Shown: positions 1-8,611, counted from the first letter of the stretch. The stretch: 64,000 nucleotides of DNA from Aureimonas sp. SK2 (GCF_029813115.1 NZ_JAPZDS010000005.1:1-64000); one strand, 5' to 3'. The notes: a model not told the origin generated them from the sequence alone. Translations and numbers: made by a program.

Positions 1-138
1 ACCGTCGACGTCGTCGGGCGACAGGCCGGCATCGTGGATGGCGGGAAGCGCGACCTCCGCCATCAGCGCGCGCGTGTCGGGCGCCTCCGACTTGCCGAAG
101 CGCGAATGGGCCCAGCCGACGATCTGCGGTTCAGACAT
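1..138 (-). CDS. Thiolase-family protein, N-terminal 46 residues only
   Basis: The gene starts at an ATG at 138 and runs off the left edge, so only the N-terminus is visible. The translation opens MSEPQIVGWAHSRFGK and continues through a segment ending HDAGLSPDDVDG. That resembles the first helix and strand region of acetyl-CoA acetyltransferase or lipid-transfer-type thiolases, where a helix around residues 28-46 precedes the nucleophile loop. No catalytic residue lies inside the window. The start codon overlaps the 3' end of the iclR gene by 8 bases, so it is probably translationally coupled and is the last visible member of the TRAP operon. The thiolase call rests on N-terminal resemblance alone. 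Confidence 0.6.
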   Translation of the reverse strand, partial: MSEPQIVGWAHSRFGKSEAPDTRALMAEVALPAIHDAGLSPDDVDG

Positions 139-1036
139 GATGGGATTCCCTAGCGGATGAGACGGCGGCGGGTTCGCGCCGCGGGAAGGAGGCGGGCCGG
201 GCCCGCTCGCGCGAGAACAGGCGGGCGAGCTTGGCCTCGACCTTGGCGGTCTCGGCGCGCAGGAGGGAGGCGAGTTCCGCCCGGCGGTCCGGCTGGAGCC
301 GGCTGTCGATGGCGGCGATCGACAGGGCGCCGGCGACGCGCCCGTCCGGGAACATCACCGCCTGCCCGATCCCCCAGGAGCTGGCCACTACGAGGCCGGG
401 ATTGAAGGCGTAGCCATCCTGGCGGGTGCGGCGCACGCCCTCGCGGAGCTCGTCGGGCGAGCAGCCGGGATAGCGCTCCGCCAGGATCGGCGCGTTGCGC
501 TGGAGGATCTCGGCGATCTCGGCGTCAGGCAGAGACGAAAGCAGCGCGAGCGATCCTGCCCCGACGCCCAGCGGGTGCTGGTCGCGCGCCTGGAGGACGT
601 GGGAGCGCACGGGATAGGCGCCTTCCTCGCGATGAAGGCATACGGCGTGGGCATCCCGGCGCATCGACAGGAAGCTCGTGTCGCCCGATGCCTGGGCCAG
701 CGTCCGCAGGCTCTCCATGGCCACATCGAGGAGGCTGTAGCGACTCGAGGCGAGGACGCCGAGCACGTAGACCTCGTCCGACAGGTAGTAGCGCCGCGTC
801 GTTTCCGACTGCTCGACGAGGCGTGAGCGCATCAGCGCGACGAGAAGGCGGCGGGCGGTCGGCTTGTTCAGCCCGCTCGCCTCGACGATCTCGGACAGGG
901 CGATGCCGCGCTCGGCCTCGCGCCCGACGAGGGAGAGGAGCGCGAGCGCCCGGTCCACCGCCTGGGCGCCGGAGGCGGGAACCAGGGTCCTCTCGCCCTC
1001 GCCTCCCTGCCCGGCCGATGGATCCATGCGCCGCAT
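131..1036 (-). CDS. IclR-family transcriptional regulator
   Basis: This 301-residue protein has a winged helix-turn-helix at about residues 27-75 (the segment LSEIVEASGLNKPTARRLL is the recognition region), followed by an IclR effector domain from about 95 to 290. The ATG at 1036 was chosen because GGGAGG lies 8 bases upstream; a second ATG at 1027 is possible. An open frame continues upstream but would overlap dctP. The gene lies 20 bases downstream of dctP and overlaps the thiolase start, so it is co-transcribed with the transporter. IclR members usually bind the transported substrate or its catabolite, so it is probably the local regulator of this TRAP operon. The boxes at 4119-4237 are candidate operators. 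Confidence 0.92.
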   Translation of the reverse strand: MRRMDPSAGQGGEGERTLVPASGAQAVDRALALLSLVGREAERGIALSEIVEASGLNKPTARRLLVALMRSRLVEQSETTRRYYLSDEVYVLGVLASSRYSLLDVAMESLRTLAQASGDTSFLSMRRDAHAVCLHREEGAYPVRSHVLQARDQHPLGVGAGSLALLSSLPDAEIAEILQRNAPILAERYPGCSPDELREGVRRTRQDGYAFNPGLVVASSWGIGQAVMFPDGRVAGALSIAAIDSRLQPDRRAELASLLRAETAKVEAKLARLFSRERARPASFPRREPAAVSSARESHHV

Positions 1037-1056
1037 CGCTCCTGCCTCCCGTCCCG

Positions 1057-2076
1057 TCAGCCGAGGTCCTTGCCGACGGCCTTCTCGAGGATGGCCCAGG
1101 CGTCCTCGCCGAACTTGCCCTTCCATTCGGCATAGAAGCCGGCCTCGTTGAGCTTGGCCTGGAAGGGGGCCGTGTCGGGCTCGTTGAAGACCATGCCGTG
1201 GCCCTCGAGATCGCCGCGCAGGCCGGCGTTGAGCTCCATCACGTCCTGGCGCTGCTGCTCACCCGCCGCGTTGAAGTTCTTGGCCACGATCTCCTTGAGT
1301 TCGTCCGGCAGACTCTGCCAGGCGCGGCGGTTGCCGAGGATCCAGAACCCGTCCCACATGTGGTTGGTGGTGGAGCAGTATTTCTGCACCTCGTAGACCT
1401 TGTGGGTCGTGAGGATCGCGAGCGGATTCTCTTGGCCGTCCACGACGCCGGTCTGCAGCGCGGCGTAGGTCTCGGCGAAGTTGATGGAGGTCGGCGCCGA
1501 GCCGAAGGCGGAGAACATCGAGGTCCAGAGCGGTGAGACCGGCACGCGGATCTTGAAGCCTTCGAGGTCGGCCGGCGTGTTGATCGGGCCCTTGGACGAG
1601 GTGATCTGGCGGAAGCCGTTATCCCAGATCTTGTCCATGGTGACGAGGCCGCGCTCGGCGATCTGGCCGCGCACATAGGTGCCGAGCTCGCCGTCCATGG
1701 CGGGCCACACCGCGTCGTAATTGGGGAAGGCGAAGCCGATGCCGCTGAGCGCCGCGTTCGGCACGAGCGTCGAGAGGATGAGGGGCGAGAGCGAGAAGAA
1801 CTCGACGCCGCCCGAGCGCACCTGGCTCAGCATGTCCGTGTCCGCGCCGAGCTGCGAGGACGGGAAGATCTGCAATTCGAACCGGCCGCCCGATTCCTCC
1901 TGCATCTTCCTGGCGGCCTCCTGCGCGCGCACGTTCGTCGGGTGCGTCAGCGCCTGGTTGTTGGCGAACTTGTAGGTGAACTCGGCGGCATGGGCCGGCC
2001 GGGTGCGGATGGCGAAGCTCGTTACGGCGCCGGTGGCGACCGCGCCGACGACGAATTGGCGGCGGTTCATGCGCAT
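1057..2076 (-). CDS. dctP: TRAP transporter periplasmic solute-binding protein (DctP type)
   Basis: This 339-residue protein starts at an ATG at 2076 with GGAGG 9 bases upstream; ATG 2070 is an alternative. The N-terminus has a twin-arginine-like motif (NRRQFVVG) and an Ala-rich signal peptide ending near AHA at about residue 30, so export may be by Tat. The mature part shows DctP-family landmarks: a first strand with THPTNVRAQEAA, a GFKIRVP segment carrying the arginine that normally salt-bridges a substrate carboxylate, and a QTGVVDGQENP loop. It captures a small organic acid for the membrane component encoded just upstream. The substrate cannot be read from sequence. Confidence 0.94.
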   Translation of the reverse strand: MRMNRRQFVVGAVATGAVTSFAIRTRPAHAAEFTYKFANNQALTHPTNVRAQEAARKMQEESGGRFELQIFPSSQLGADTDMLSQVRSGGVEFFSLSPLILSTLVPNAALSGIGFAFPNYDAVWPAMDGELGTYVRGQIAERGLVTMDKIWDNGFRQITSSKGPINTPADLEGFKIRVPVSPLWTSMFSAFGSAPTSINFAETYAALQTGVVDGQENPLAILTTHKVYEVQKYCSTTNHMWDGFWILGNRRAWQSLPDELKEIVAKNFNAAGEQQRQDVMELNAGLRGDLEGHGMVFNEPDTAPFQAKLNEAGFYAEWKGKFGEDAWAILEKAVGKDLG

Positions 2077-2126
2077 GGGTCTAGTCCTCCCGTTTTTATC
2101 GTTGATGGCGGATGGGGTCGGCGCGT

Positions 2127-3995
2127 TCAGAGCGCGAAGGTCGACAGGATCGGAAAGGCGGCGATCAGGAGGAGGCCCACGACCAGCGCGCCGATATAGG
2201 GCCAGATCGCGCCCATCGCCTCGTCGGGCGAGACGTTGCCGATCTTGCAGGCGATGTAGAAGCCGATGCCGATGGGCGGGGCCATGAGACCGATGTTCAT
2301 GGCCGTGACGATGACCATGGAATAATGGACGTCGTTGATGCCGAGCGAGCGGGCCACCGGAAACATGATCGGCGCCATCAGGACGATGGCCGGCAGGCCC
2401 TCCAGGATGCAGCCGAGCAGCATGAAGACGCCGATCGACACCAGCATGAAGGTCATCCAGCCGCCGGGAAGGTCGGAGACCATGGCGACGAGGTGCGTGG
2501 CGAAGCCGGTTTGCGTCAGCGTCCAGGCCATGGCCGAGGCGGTGCCGAGGATCAGGAGGATCGCGCCGGACAGGGCGGCTGTCTCCACCAGCATGGCGTA
2601 GATCTTGCGCGGGCCGATGCCGCCATAGAGCACCATGCCGATGATCATGGCGTAGAGGACGGCGAGCGTCGACACTTCCGTCGCCGTGGCCACGCCCCCG
2701 CCCACCGCCGAGCGGATCAGGAAGGGCAGGACGAGGGCGGGCGCGGCGACGAGCGCCGCCTTGCCGATCGCCCTCATCGGCGCGCGGCGGATGCCGTCCA
2801 TCACCTCGCCCCGCGCCTTCCATCGGGCGAGGCCGACGAGCACCGCAAGGAGCACCATGGCGATGATGAAGCCGGAGGTGAAGAGCCCGGCGATGGAGAC
2901 GCCGGCGGCCGAGCCGAGCACGATGAGCACGATCGAGGGCGGCACCGTGTCGGCCATGGCGGCGCCGGTGGAAAGGAGCGCGATCATCTCCTTGGGCTTG
3001 TGACCGCGTCGCTTCATCTCGGGAAAGAGCGCAGGCGCGACGGTCGCCATGTCCGAGACCTTGGACCCCGAAATGCCCGAGACGAGGAAGAGAGAGCCGA
3101 GGAGCACGTAGCTCATGCCGGCCTTCACGTGGCCGAGCATGGAGGCGAGGAAATCGACGATCGCCTTGCCCATGCCCGTCGCGTCGAGGATGCAGCCGAG
3201 AAGCACGAAGATCGGCACCGAGATCAGGATCAGCGCCGACATGCCTTCGTCCATGCGCCCGATCACCACGAAGACCGGCACGTTGGAGGTGAATGTGAGA
3301 AAGGCGAGCGCGCCGAGGCCGAAGCAGAAGGCGATCGGCACGCCGAGCGCCAGGAACAGGGCGACGAAGCCGACGAGGAAGACCACGATATTGCCGTAGC
3401 CCAGCGCGCGAAGGTCCGCCCCGGCGAGCCACAGCGCGCCGCAGACAAGGGCGACGACCGCGGCGCAGCCGAGAACGCGGACCGGCGCCCGGGCTTTCCA
3501 GAGCTGGCCGAGGACAAGGAGCAGCATCAGCCCGATGCCGAACGGGATGGCCGAGACGCGCCAGGACAAGGGAATGTTGAGCGCCGCCGAGGTGACCCAG
3601 GATTCCTCGATCGCATAGTCCACCGCCGGCCAGACGAGGGCGGCGAGAAAGGTCGCGACCAGCACCAGCGCCAGCGTCTCGGCGACGGGGCGCCAGCGCG
3701 CCGGCATCATCGACAGGAAGATGGTGAGGCGCAGGTGCTCGGCGCGATCGATCGCGATGGCCGCGCCCAGCATCGCCAGCCACAGGAAGGAGATGGAGGC
3801 GACCTCGTCGATCCAGATGACCGGACGGTGGAAGACGTAACGCGAGACGACGCCGCCGAAGAGCAGCCCGACGATGAGGACGAGCAGCACGGCGGCGACC
3901 GCCTCCACCGGCCGCATGAGGCCCGAGCCGCGGCGCAGCGCGCCGTCGAGATCGGGCGCGTCGAGCGTGGCGACGCCTTCGGACGCGATCGACAT
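2127..3995 (-). CDS. dctM: TRAP transporter fused small (DctQ) and large (DctM) permease
   Basis: The 622-residue membrane protein combines both TRAP permease subunits. Residues about 1-180 form a four-helix DctQ unit, with the typical W-I-DE-V segment (WIDEVASISFLWLAMLG). Residues about 190-622 form the DctM ion-transporting unit, with many helices and the conserved segment GCILDATGMGKAI. Fused QM proteins are known in TRAP systems, so this is not unusual. The ATG at 3995 has GGAGGA 7 bases upstream. It is first in the order dctQM-dctP-iclR-thiolase, with 50 bases to dctP. It drives substrate uptake with a sodium or proton gradient. Confidence 0.94.
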   Translation of the reverse strand: MSIASEGVATLDAPDLDGALRRGSGLMRPVEAVAAVLLVLIVGLLFGGVVSRYVFHRPVIWIDEVASISFLWLAMLGAAIAIDRAEHLRLTIFLSMMPARWRPVAETLALVLVATFLAALVWPAVDYAIEESWVTSAALNIPLSWRVSAIPFGIGLMLLLVLGQLWKARAPVRVLGCAAVVALVCGALWLAGADLRALGYGNIVVFLVGFVALFLALGVPIAFCFGLGALAFLTFTSNVPVFVVIGRMDEGMSALILISVPIFVLLGCILDATGMGKAIVDFLASMLGHVKAGMSYVLLGSLFLVSGISGSKVSDMATVAPALFPEMKRRGHKPKEMIALLSTGAAMADTVPPSIVLIVLGSAAGVSIAGLFTSGFIIAMVLLAVLVGLARWKARGEVMDGIRRAPMRAIGKAALVAAPALVLPFLIRSAVGGGVATATEVSTLAVLYAMIIGMVLYGGIGPRKIYAMLVETAALSGAILLILGTASAMAWTLTQTGFATHLVAMVSDLPGGWMTFMLVSIGVFMLLGCILEGLPAIVLMAPIMFPVARSLGINDVHYSMVIVTAMNIGLMAPPIGIGFYIACKIGNVSPDEAMGAIWPYIGALVVGLLLIAAFPILSTFAL

Positions 3996-4118
3996 GATGT
4001 CTCCTCCCCTTGCAGCCGGCGCGCCGTGGAACGACGCCTCGATGGGGCGGAGCGACGATCCCGAATGGATTCGAACCGTCGCGTGCCTGAACCGGCTGCT
4101 CTCCCTCGGAATCGGCGG

Positions 4119-4237
4119 TCCATCATGTGGATCTTATGTGCCGTTCCAGAGCTAGATCACAAACGAACTCAAGTTCGAAAGCAAGTCTGTCGAAGAGTAG
4201 AGAGGCAGAAATTCTACAGATAGGTCCATATTGTGGA
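4119..4237. promoter_or_regulatory. Two near-identical palindromic boxes and a third palindrome upstream of the TRAP operon
   Basis: TCCATCATGTGGA (4119-4131) and TCCATATTGTGGA (4225-4237) are two copies of an imperfect palindrome; with the preceding GG they share GGTCCATnnTGTGGA. They are 106 bases apart, close to ten helical turns. Between them lies a perfect palindrome, CGAACTCAAGTTCG (4164-4177). All sit in the gap between the SDR gene's 3' end and the start of dctQM, where the TRAP promoter must lie. Repeated boxes at helical spacing suggest cooperative repressor or activator binding. The IclR protein of the same operon is the obvious candidate, but this is inference. Confidence 0.5.
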
Positions 4238-4242
4238 CGCCG

Positions 4243-5043
4243 TCAGGAGATGCTTCCTGGAGCCGCCGCGTGCATTCCGCCATCCACTGGGAGTTCGATC
4301 CCGGTGATGTACCGAGCTTCATCGGATGCCAGGAATACAGACGCCCAGGCGATATCCCAGGCGTCGCCTTGCCGCTTCATCGGCGGGACCGCCGCGCGCT
4401 TGCGGCGCATCTCGTCGAGATCGGCGTGATAGCCGCTGATCTGCTGGACGACATGCGGCGTGTCCATCACGCCCGGAAGGATCGTGTTCGCCCGGATACC
4501 GCGCGCCGCGTATTCGATCGCGATGGCGCGCGTGAAGTGGTTCAACGCCGCCTTGGAAGCATAATATGAAACGTAGGGGTAGCCGGTCCATCGGATGGAG
4601 GCGAGCGAAGAGATGTTGACGATCGCACCGCGCCCCTGCCGTTCCATGATGGGAAGCACCGCGCGGCAGGCCAGAAACACCCCGGTGACGTTGACGTCCA
4701 TCACGCGGCGCCAGGATTCCTCGCTCGCATCCGCCGCGCCGCCGGGCAGGTTGATCCCGACATTGTTGTGCAGGATATCGATCGCTCCGAACTCCGCCAT
4801 CGCGCGAGCGACACAGGCCTCGATCTCGTCGGATCTGGTGATGTCGGCGCCGAGCGCCAGCGCGGCTCCGCCCTCCGCCGCGACGATCGCGGCCGTCGCC
4901 TCGGCGGCGGCCGGCTGGACGTCGACGCAGACGACCTTCGCCCCTTCGCGCGCATAGGCGACGGCTGCGGCCTTGCCGTTGCCCCAGCCCTCGCCGACCG
5001 ATCCCGCACCGAACACCAGGGCAACCCGGTTCTCCAGACGCAT
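4243..5043 (-). CDS. SDR-family NAD(P)-dependent dehydrogenase
   Basis: A 266-residue classical short-chain dehydrogenase/reductase. The dinucleotide-binding loop at residues 11-23 is GAGSVGEGWGNGK, a slightly extended version of TGxxxGxG. The structural NNVG motif is at 93-96. The catalytic set is Ser145/146, Tyr160 and Lys164 (in SYYASKAALNH). An acidic residue after the second strand (VCVDVQ) favours NAD+ over NADP+. The ATG at 5043 has AAGGAA upstream. It lies between the divergent gntR unit and the TRAP operon, so the oxidised substrate may be a compound imported by one of these systems. No specific substrate can be named. Confidence 0.9.
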   Translation of the reverse strand: MRLENRVALVFGAGSVGEGWGNGKAAAVAYAREGAKVVCVDVQPAAAEATAAIVAAEGGAALALGADITRSDEIEACVARAMAEFGAIDILHNNVGINLPGGAADASEESWRRVMDVNVTGVFLACRAVLPIMERQGRGAIVNISSLASIRWTGYPYVSYYASKAALNHFTRAIAIEYAARGIRANTILPGVMDTPHVVQQISGYHADLDEMRRKRAAVPPMKRQGDAWDIAWASVFLASDEARYITGIELPVDGGMHAAAPGSIS

Positions 5044-5100
5044 GCACCCCCCCGATTCCTTGAAGAGACGGGATGGTACGTGGACCGACCCGATCGGAAT

Positions 5101-5132
5101 AGGGCCGGCTCAAGCAATCGTTCGCCGGCCCT
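5101..5132. terminator. Stem-loop downstream of the gntR gene
   Basis: AGGGCCGGC (5101-5109) pairs perfectly with GCCGGCCCT (5124-5132) around a 14-base loop, in the gap between the stop of the GntR gene and the SDR start. It has no clear T-run on the minus strand, so it may be a weak terminator or a processing and stability hairpin between the two co-directional genes. Confidence 0.4.
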
Positions 5133-5260
5133 GCGTTCTTTGGGTGCAACCGAAAGGAACGGCCGGAAACGGACGCCGGAACTCGGCCTTCCCCTCCTCG
5201 GTGCCGCAAGATGCCCTTCAAGAGGGTGCCCTTCTCTGCGACGGGCCGTTTCGCGTCCAG

Positions 5261-5941
5261 CTAGGCTGGGGACGGACGGCGTCGCATCTCGCGCCAGGTG
5301 CTGGCCACGTGGGTGCGAAGGGCTTCGGCGAGGCCGGTCGCGTCGCGGTTCTGCAGTAGCTCGAGCAGCGTCGCGTGTTCGGCGATCGCGGTGTTCCAGA
5401 GTTCGAGATCGGCACTGCCCTTCCAGCGGTAGAAGGCAAGCTGGGCGTTCAACTGCATGTGGACGGCCGCCAGAGTTTCGTTGCGTGCGGCCGCCACGAT
5501 CGACCGATGGATATCCTGGTTGATACGGAAGTAATCGGCGCGGTCCTGTCGTTCGAAGGCTGCGGTCAGTTCGTCCTGCAGGCGCCCAATCGCCGAGATT
5601 TCGGCGTCTGTCGCCATCCGCGCCGCACATTCTCCGGCAAATCCCTCGAGAACCGCGAGCACCGACAGTTTCTCTTCGATCTCGGCAGGCGAAGGATGGC
5701 GCACCATCGCGCCGCGCTTCGGCTCGATCCGCACCAGCCCCTCGGCTGCCAGCACCTTGAGCGCGTCGCGCAGCGGCGTGCGCGAGACGCCCAGTCGCTC
5801 GGCGAGTTGCCGCTCGCGCAAGCGTGTCCCCGCTTCCAGTTCCTCGGTAACGATCAGCGAGCGCAAACGCTCCACCACGAGATCCGCCAGCGGCTCGGGC
5901 AGCGAGATCGGGGGAAGTGGAATCGTCGTCGCGATGTTCAT
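5261..5941 (-). CDS. GntR-family (FadR/FCD subfamily) transcriptional regulator
   Basis: The 226-residue protein has an N-terminal winged helix (residues about 17-80) with the diagnostic segment RLRERQLAERLGVSRTPLRD. A helical FCD ligand-binding domain (about 88-215) follows, including the metal or ligand-binding helix with DIHRSI and the later EHATLL histidine. The start at ATG 5941 gives a normal family N-terminus; the longer open frame upstream has no recognisable sequence. It is divergent from the SAF-domain oxidoreductase at 6133. A perfect palindrome in between (6058-6069) has the shape typical of FadR-subfamily operators, so it probably represses both directions until a small carboxylate or sugar acid binds. 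Confidence 0.92.
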   Translation of the reverse strand: MNIATTIPLPPISLPEPLADLVVERLRSLIVTEELEAGTRLRERQLAERLGVSRTPLRDALKVLAAEGLVRIEPKRGAMVRHPSPAEIEEKLSVLAVLEGFAGECAARMATDAEISAIGRLQDELTAAFERQDRADYFRINQDIHRSIVAAARNETLAAVHMQLNAQLAFYRWKGSADLELWNTAIAEHATLLELLQNRDATGLAEALRTHVASTWREMRRRPSPA

Positions 5942-6057
5942 CAAAGGCCGACGATCGATCCATCGCTGGAAGTCGTCAAGCCCTCGAGTCTGGCAAGATC
6001 GCACCTGTGCGCTGCAGCAACGAAAGCGGGTTGACGGGGCGCCAGCGACCTGTTCGC

Positions 6058-6069
6058 TTGGTATACCAA
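6058..6069. promoter_or_regulatory. Perfect 12-bp palindrome, probable GntR operator
   Basis: TTGGTATACCAA is a perfect palindrome containing the TGGT..ACCA core common to FCD-type GntR operators. It lies 63 bases before the ATG of the oxidoreductase and 116 bases before the ATG of the divergent gntR gene. A degenerate second copy, GCGGTACGCCAA, occurs at 6082-6093. Binding by the adjacent GntR protein is inferred from position and family. Confidence 0.65.
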
Positions 6070-6132
6070 ATTCAGCATGAAGCGGTACGCCAAACGTCCC
6101 TTCTGTTGAGACGACTTGAAACGAGGTCATCG

Positions 6133-7551
6133 ATGAACAGCCATTCGCGCTTTGCCAGGGCGGAGCGACCGGTCGAGGCCCTTCTCGTCGGCGCGGGCGC
6201 CTTTGGTCGGTCACTGCTAGGCCAGGGACGCCGAATGGCGCTCCTCAACGTTCGCATCGCGGTGGACACAAGCGTCGATCGAGCCGTGGAAGCCTTCCTC
6301 GCAACCGGCTGGAACGCCTCGGACATCGCCGCCTGTCGGACTGCGGCGGAGGCCCGGGCGGCCTGGGATGCCGGCCTCTGTGTCGCGAGCGCGCGGCTTG
6401 CCGACGTTCTCGCCCTCCCCGTCGATATCGTTGTGGAGGCGAGCGGCCACCCGGAGGCCGGCGCCGCCCACGCCATGGCAGCGCTGGAGGCAGGCCGGCA
6501 TGTCGCCCTGGTGACCAAGGAGACCGACTCCGTGGTCGGCCCCTACCTCGCCCATGCGGCCCGTGAGCGCGGTCTCGTGTGCACGCCGGTGGACGGCGAC
6601 CAGCCGGCGCTGCTGATCGCGCTGGTCACCTGGGCCGAGACGCTGGGTCTGCCGATTCTGGCGGCCGGCAAGTCGAGCGAATACGATTTCGTTCTAGATG
6701 AGGACGGCGAAGGCATTGCCAGCGAAGGCCGCTTCGCTGCGGTGCCTGGCTTCTCCGTCGTGTCGCGCCTTGGCGACGGCGCGGTGGCGGAGGTGGTCTC
6801 ACGGCGCGCCGCTCTGGCCCACCAGCTTCCCCAGCGCGCGGTGCCCGACCTCTGCGAACTGGCGGTGGTCGCCAACGCGACAGGCCTGACGCCCGACGTT
6901 CCCGGCTTTCACGTGCCGATCGCGCGGATCGAGGAAGTGGCCAGCCTTTTCGAGACGCGCGATTGTGGCGGGCTGCTGAAAGGCACGCGCCGCCTCGATG
7001 TCTTCAACGCTCTGCGGGGGCCGGGAGACGTGTCCTTCGCCGGCGGTGTCTTCGTGACCGTACGATGCGAAGACACCGAAACCTGGGCCGTCCTTGCCGG
7101 AAAAGGCCATACGATGAGCCGGGGCGGCGATGCCGCGATGATCTGGATCCCGCGTCATCTCCTGGGAATCGAGGCGCCGATCAGCCTGCTCGACGCGGTG
7201 ATCAACGGGGTGAGCGTCGCAGGGAGCCCGACGCCGGTTGTCGATCTCGTTGGCCGCACCACGCTGGCGCTGGTGGCGGGAACCCGTCTCGTCGCCGAGG
7301 GGCATCACCACACGATCCAGGGCGTCGGCCCCGAACTCGTGCCGGCGGCTCCGCTGGCCTCTTCCCGCGCAGCCCCCTACTACCTCCTGTCCGGACGCCG
7401 CCTCCTGCGCGACCTTCCGGCGGGTGTCGAAATCACGCTGGCCGACATCGAACCGGCGGAAAGCACGCTGCTGACCCTGCGCCGGCGCCAGGACGCGCTC
7501 TTCTTCGGCGCGGCCGATGCCGAGCCCAGCCCGCAGGCGGCGCTGGCCTGA
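6133..7551 (+). CDS. NAD(P)-dependent oxidoreductase, homoserine-dehydrogenase-like with C-terminal SAF domain
   Basis: The 472-residue protein begins at ATG 6133, just before the NAD(P)-binding Rossmann motif GAGAFG (residues 20-25). Later segments (VDIVVEASGHPEAG, GRHVALVTKETDSVVGP) match the homoserine-dehydrogenase-like, DRL-type sugar-acid dehydrogenase group. The C-terminal 70 residues (from SGRRLLRDLPAGVEITL) look like a SAF domain. It is paralogous to the protein at 26656-27987, sharing the fold, the ATGL-PDVPG motif and the domain order. The gene is divergent from gntR and is followed 46 bases later by a TctC-type binding protein, suggesting a small catabolic unit. The substrate is unknown; a sugar acid or polyol-derived acid is a guess. 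Confidence 0.8.
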   Translation: MNSHSRFARAERPVEALLVGAGAFGRSLLGQGRRMALLNVRIAVDTSVDRAVEAFLATGWNASDIAACRTAAEARAAWDAGLCVASARLADVLALPVDIVVEASGHPEAGAAHAMAALEAGRHVALVTKETDSVVGPYLAHAARERGLVCTPVDGDQPALLIALVTWAETLGLPILAAGKSSEYDFVLDEDGEGIASEGRFAAVPGFSVVSRLGDGAVAEVVSRRAALAHQLPQRAVPDLCELAVVANATGLTPDVPGFHVPIARIEEVASLFETRDCGGLLKGTRRLDVFNALRGPGDVSFAGGVFVTVRCEDTETWAVLAGKGHTMSRGGDAAMIWIPRHLLGIEAPISLLDAVINGVSVAGSPTPVVDLVGRTTLALVAGTRLVAEGHHHTIQGVGPELVPAAPLASSRAAPYYLLSGRRLLRDLPAGVEITLADIEPAESTLLTLRRRQDALFFGAADAEPSPQAALA

Positions 7552-7597
7552 CCCGAACGCGCAAGCCTCATCCAGAAACCACCAAGGGAGGAAGAGC

Positions 7598-8599
7598 ATG
7601 AACCATACGTTCACCAAGGCGCTTTGGGGCGCGACCGCGATCTGTCTCGTGGCCGGAACGGCACCCGCACTGGCCGAATGGGCGCCGACGAGGCCTGTCG
7701 AGTTCGTCGTCGCATCGGGCGCCGGAGGCGGCACGGACCAGTTCGCCCGCATCGTCCAGTCCATCGTGCAGAAGCACGAGTTGATGCCGGTCTCCGTGGT
7801 GGTGACCAACAAGGGCGGTGGTGCAGGTACGGAAGCCTTCGTCGACGGGAAGCTCGCCGGGAACGACCCGCACAAGCTCGTCTTCGGCACGAACAACCAA
7901 TGGCTGCTGCCGATGGTGACCAAGGCGGCCTATGCGCCGGAAGACCTGCGCCCGGTCGCCGCCATGGCCTTGGACGAGTTCCTTCTGTGGACGCACAAGG
8001 ATGCACCCTACAAGGACACGGCGGAGTTCATCGCTGCCGCCAAGGCCGGCGGGATGCGCGTCGGCGGTTCGCAGTCCAAGGACACCGACCAGATCCTGTC
8101 CAAGCATATCGAGTTCGCGACAGGCGCGAGCTTCGTCTACATTCCCTTCAAGTCGGGCGGCGAGGCGGCGACCCAGCTGGCGGGCGCCCACATCGCCGCG
8201 AACTTCAACAACCCGCAGGAGAACATGGGCCAGTGGCGGGGCGGCCTGGTCCGCCCTCTCTGCGTCTTTTCGCCCGAGCGCATGAGCCAGACCGACAAGG
8301 TCGCCGGCGACATGGCGCTTTCGGACATTCCAACCTGCGTCGAGGCAGGCCTTCCCGTCGAGGAATACCGGATGCCGCGCACCATCTGGACCAATGCGGA
8401 CGTGACGGACGAGGCCGTGGCCTACTATGCCGACATCCTCGCCAAGGTGCGCGAGACGCCGGAATGGAAGGAGTGGCTGGCGCGCACGTCGCAGACCGAT
8501 CATTTCGTGACCGGCGAGGATTTCACGAAGATGGTGGCGGCGGAAAGCGCCACGGCGCGGACGCTGTTCGAACGCACGGGCTGGCTGGTGTCCAACTAG
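7598..8599 (+). CDS. Tripartite tricarboxylate transporter substrate-binding protein (TctC/Bug family), orphan
   Basis: A 333-residue exported protein. The ATG at 7598 follows AGGGAGGAAG. The signal peptide covers residues 1-26 (ending APALA), and the mature protein starts with the Bug-family strand RPVEFVVASGAGGGTDQFAR. An aspartate or Gly-rich loop holding a carboxylate (SGAGGGTD) and the conserved GGSQSKDTD segment are visible. No tctA or tctB gene is beside it, so it either feeds the TctAB at 32466-34666, uses distant membrane components, or acts as a sensor. Co-orientation and 46-base spacing put it in one transcript with the oxidoreductase, under the presumed GntR operator. Confidence 0.9.
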   Translation: MNHTFTKALWGATAICLVAGTAPALAEWAPTRPVEFVVASGAGGGTDQFARIVQSIVQKHELMPVSVVVTNKGGGAGTEAFVDGKLAGNDPHKLVFGTNNQWLLPMVTKAAYAPEDLRPVAAMALDEFLLWTHKDAPYKDTAEFIAAAKAGGMRVGGSQSKDTDQILSKHIEFATGASFVYIPFKSGGEAATQLAGAHIAANFNNPQENMGQWRGGLVRPLCVFSPERMSQTDKVAGDMALSDIPTCVEAGLPVEEYRMPRTIWTNADVTDEAVAYYADILAKVRETPEWKEWLARTSQTDHFVTGEDFTKMVAAESATARTLFERTGWLVSN

Positions 8600-8611
8600 G
8601 CCTGCGGACCC

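Noticed and set aside
4060-4085. GGATTCGAACC, resembling a tRNA T-loop
   Set aside because: The flanking bases do not form a T-stem or acceptor stem on either strand and no anticodon arm follows, so it is not a tRNA.
2112-4223. Long open frames on the plus strand opposite the TRAP genes
   Set aside because: They are antisense to genes with clear family motifs, are rich in Arg, His, Asp and Gly, and have no family resemblance; they are a by-product of GC-rich codon use.
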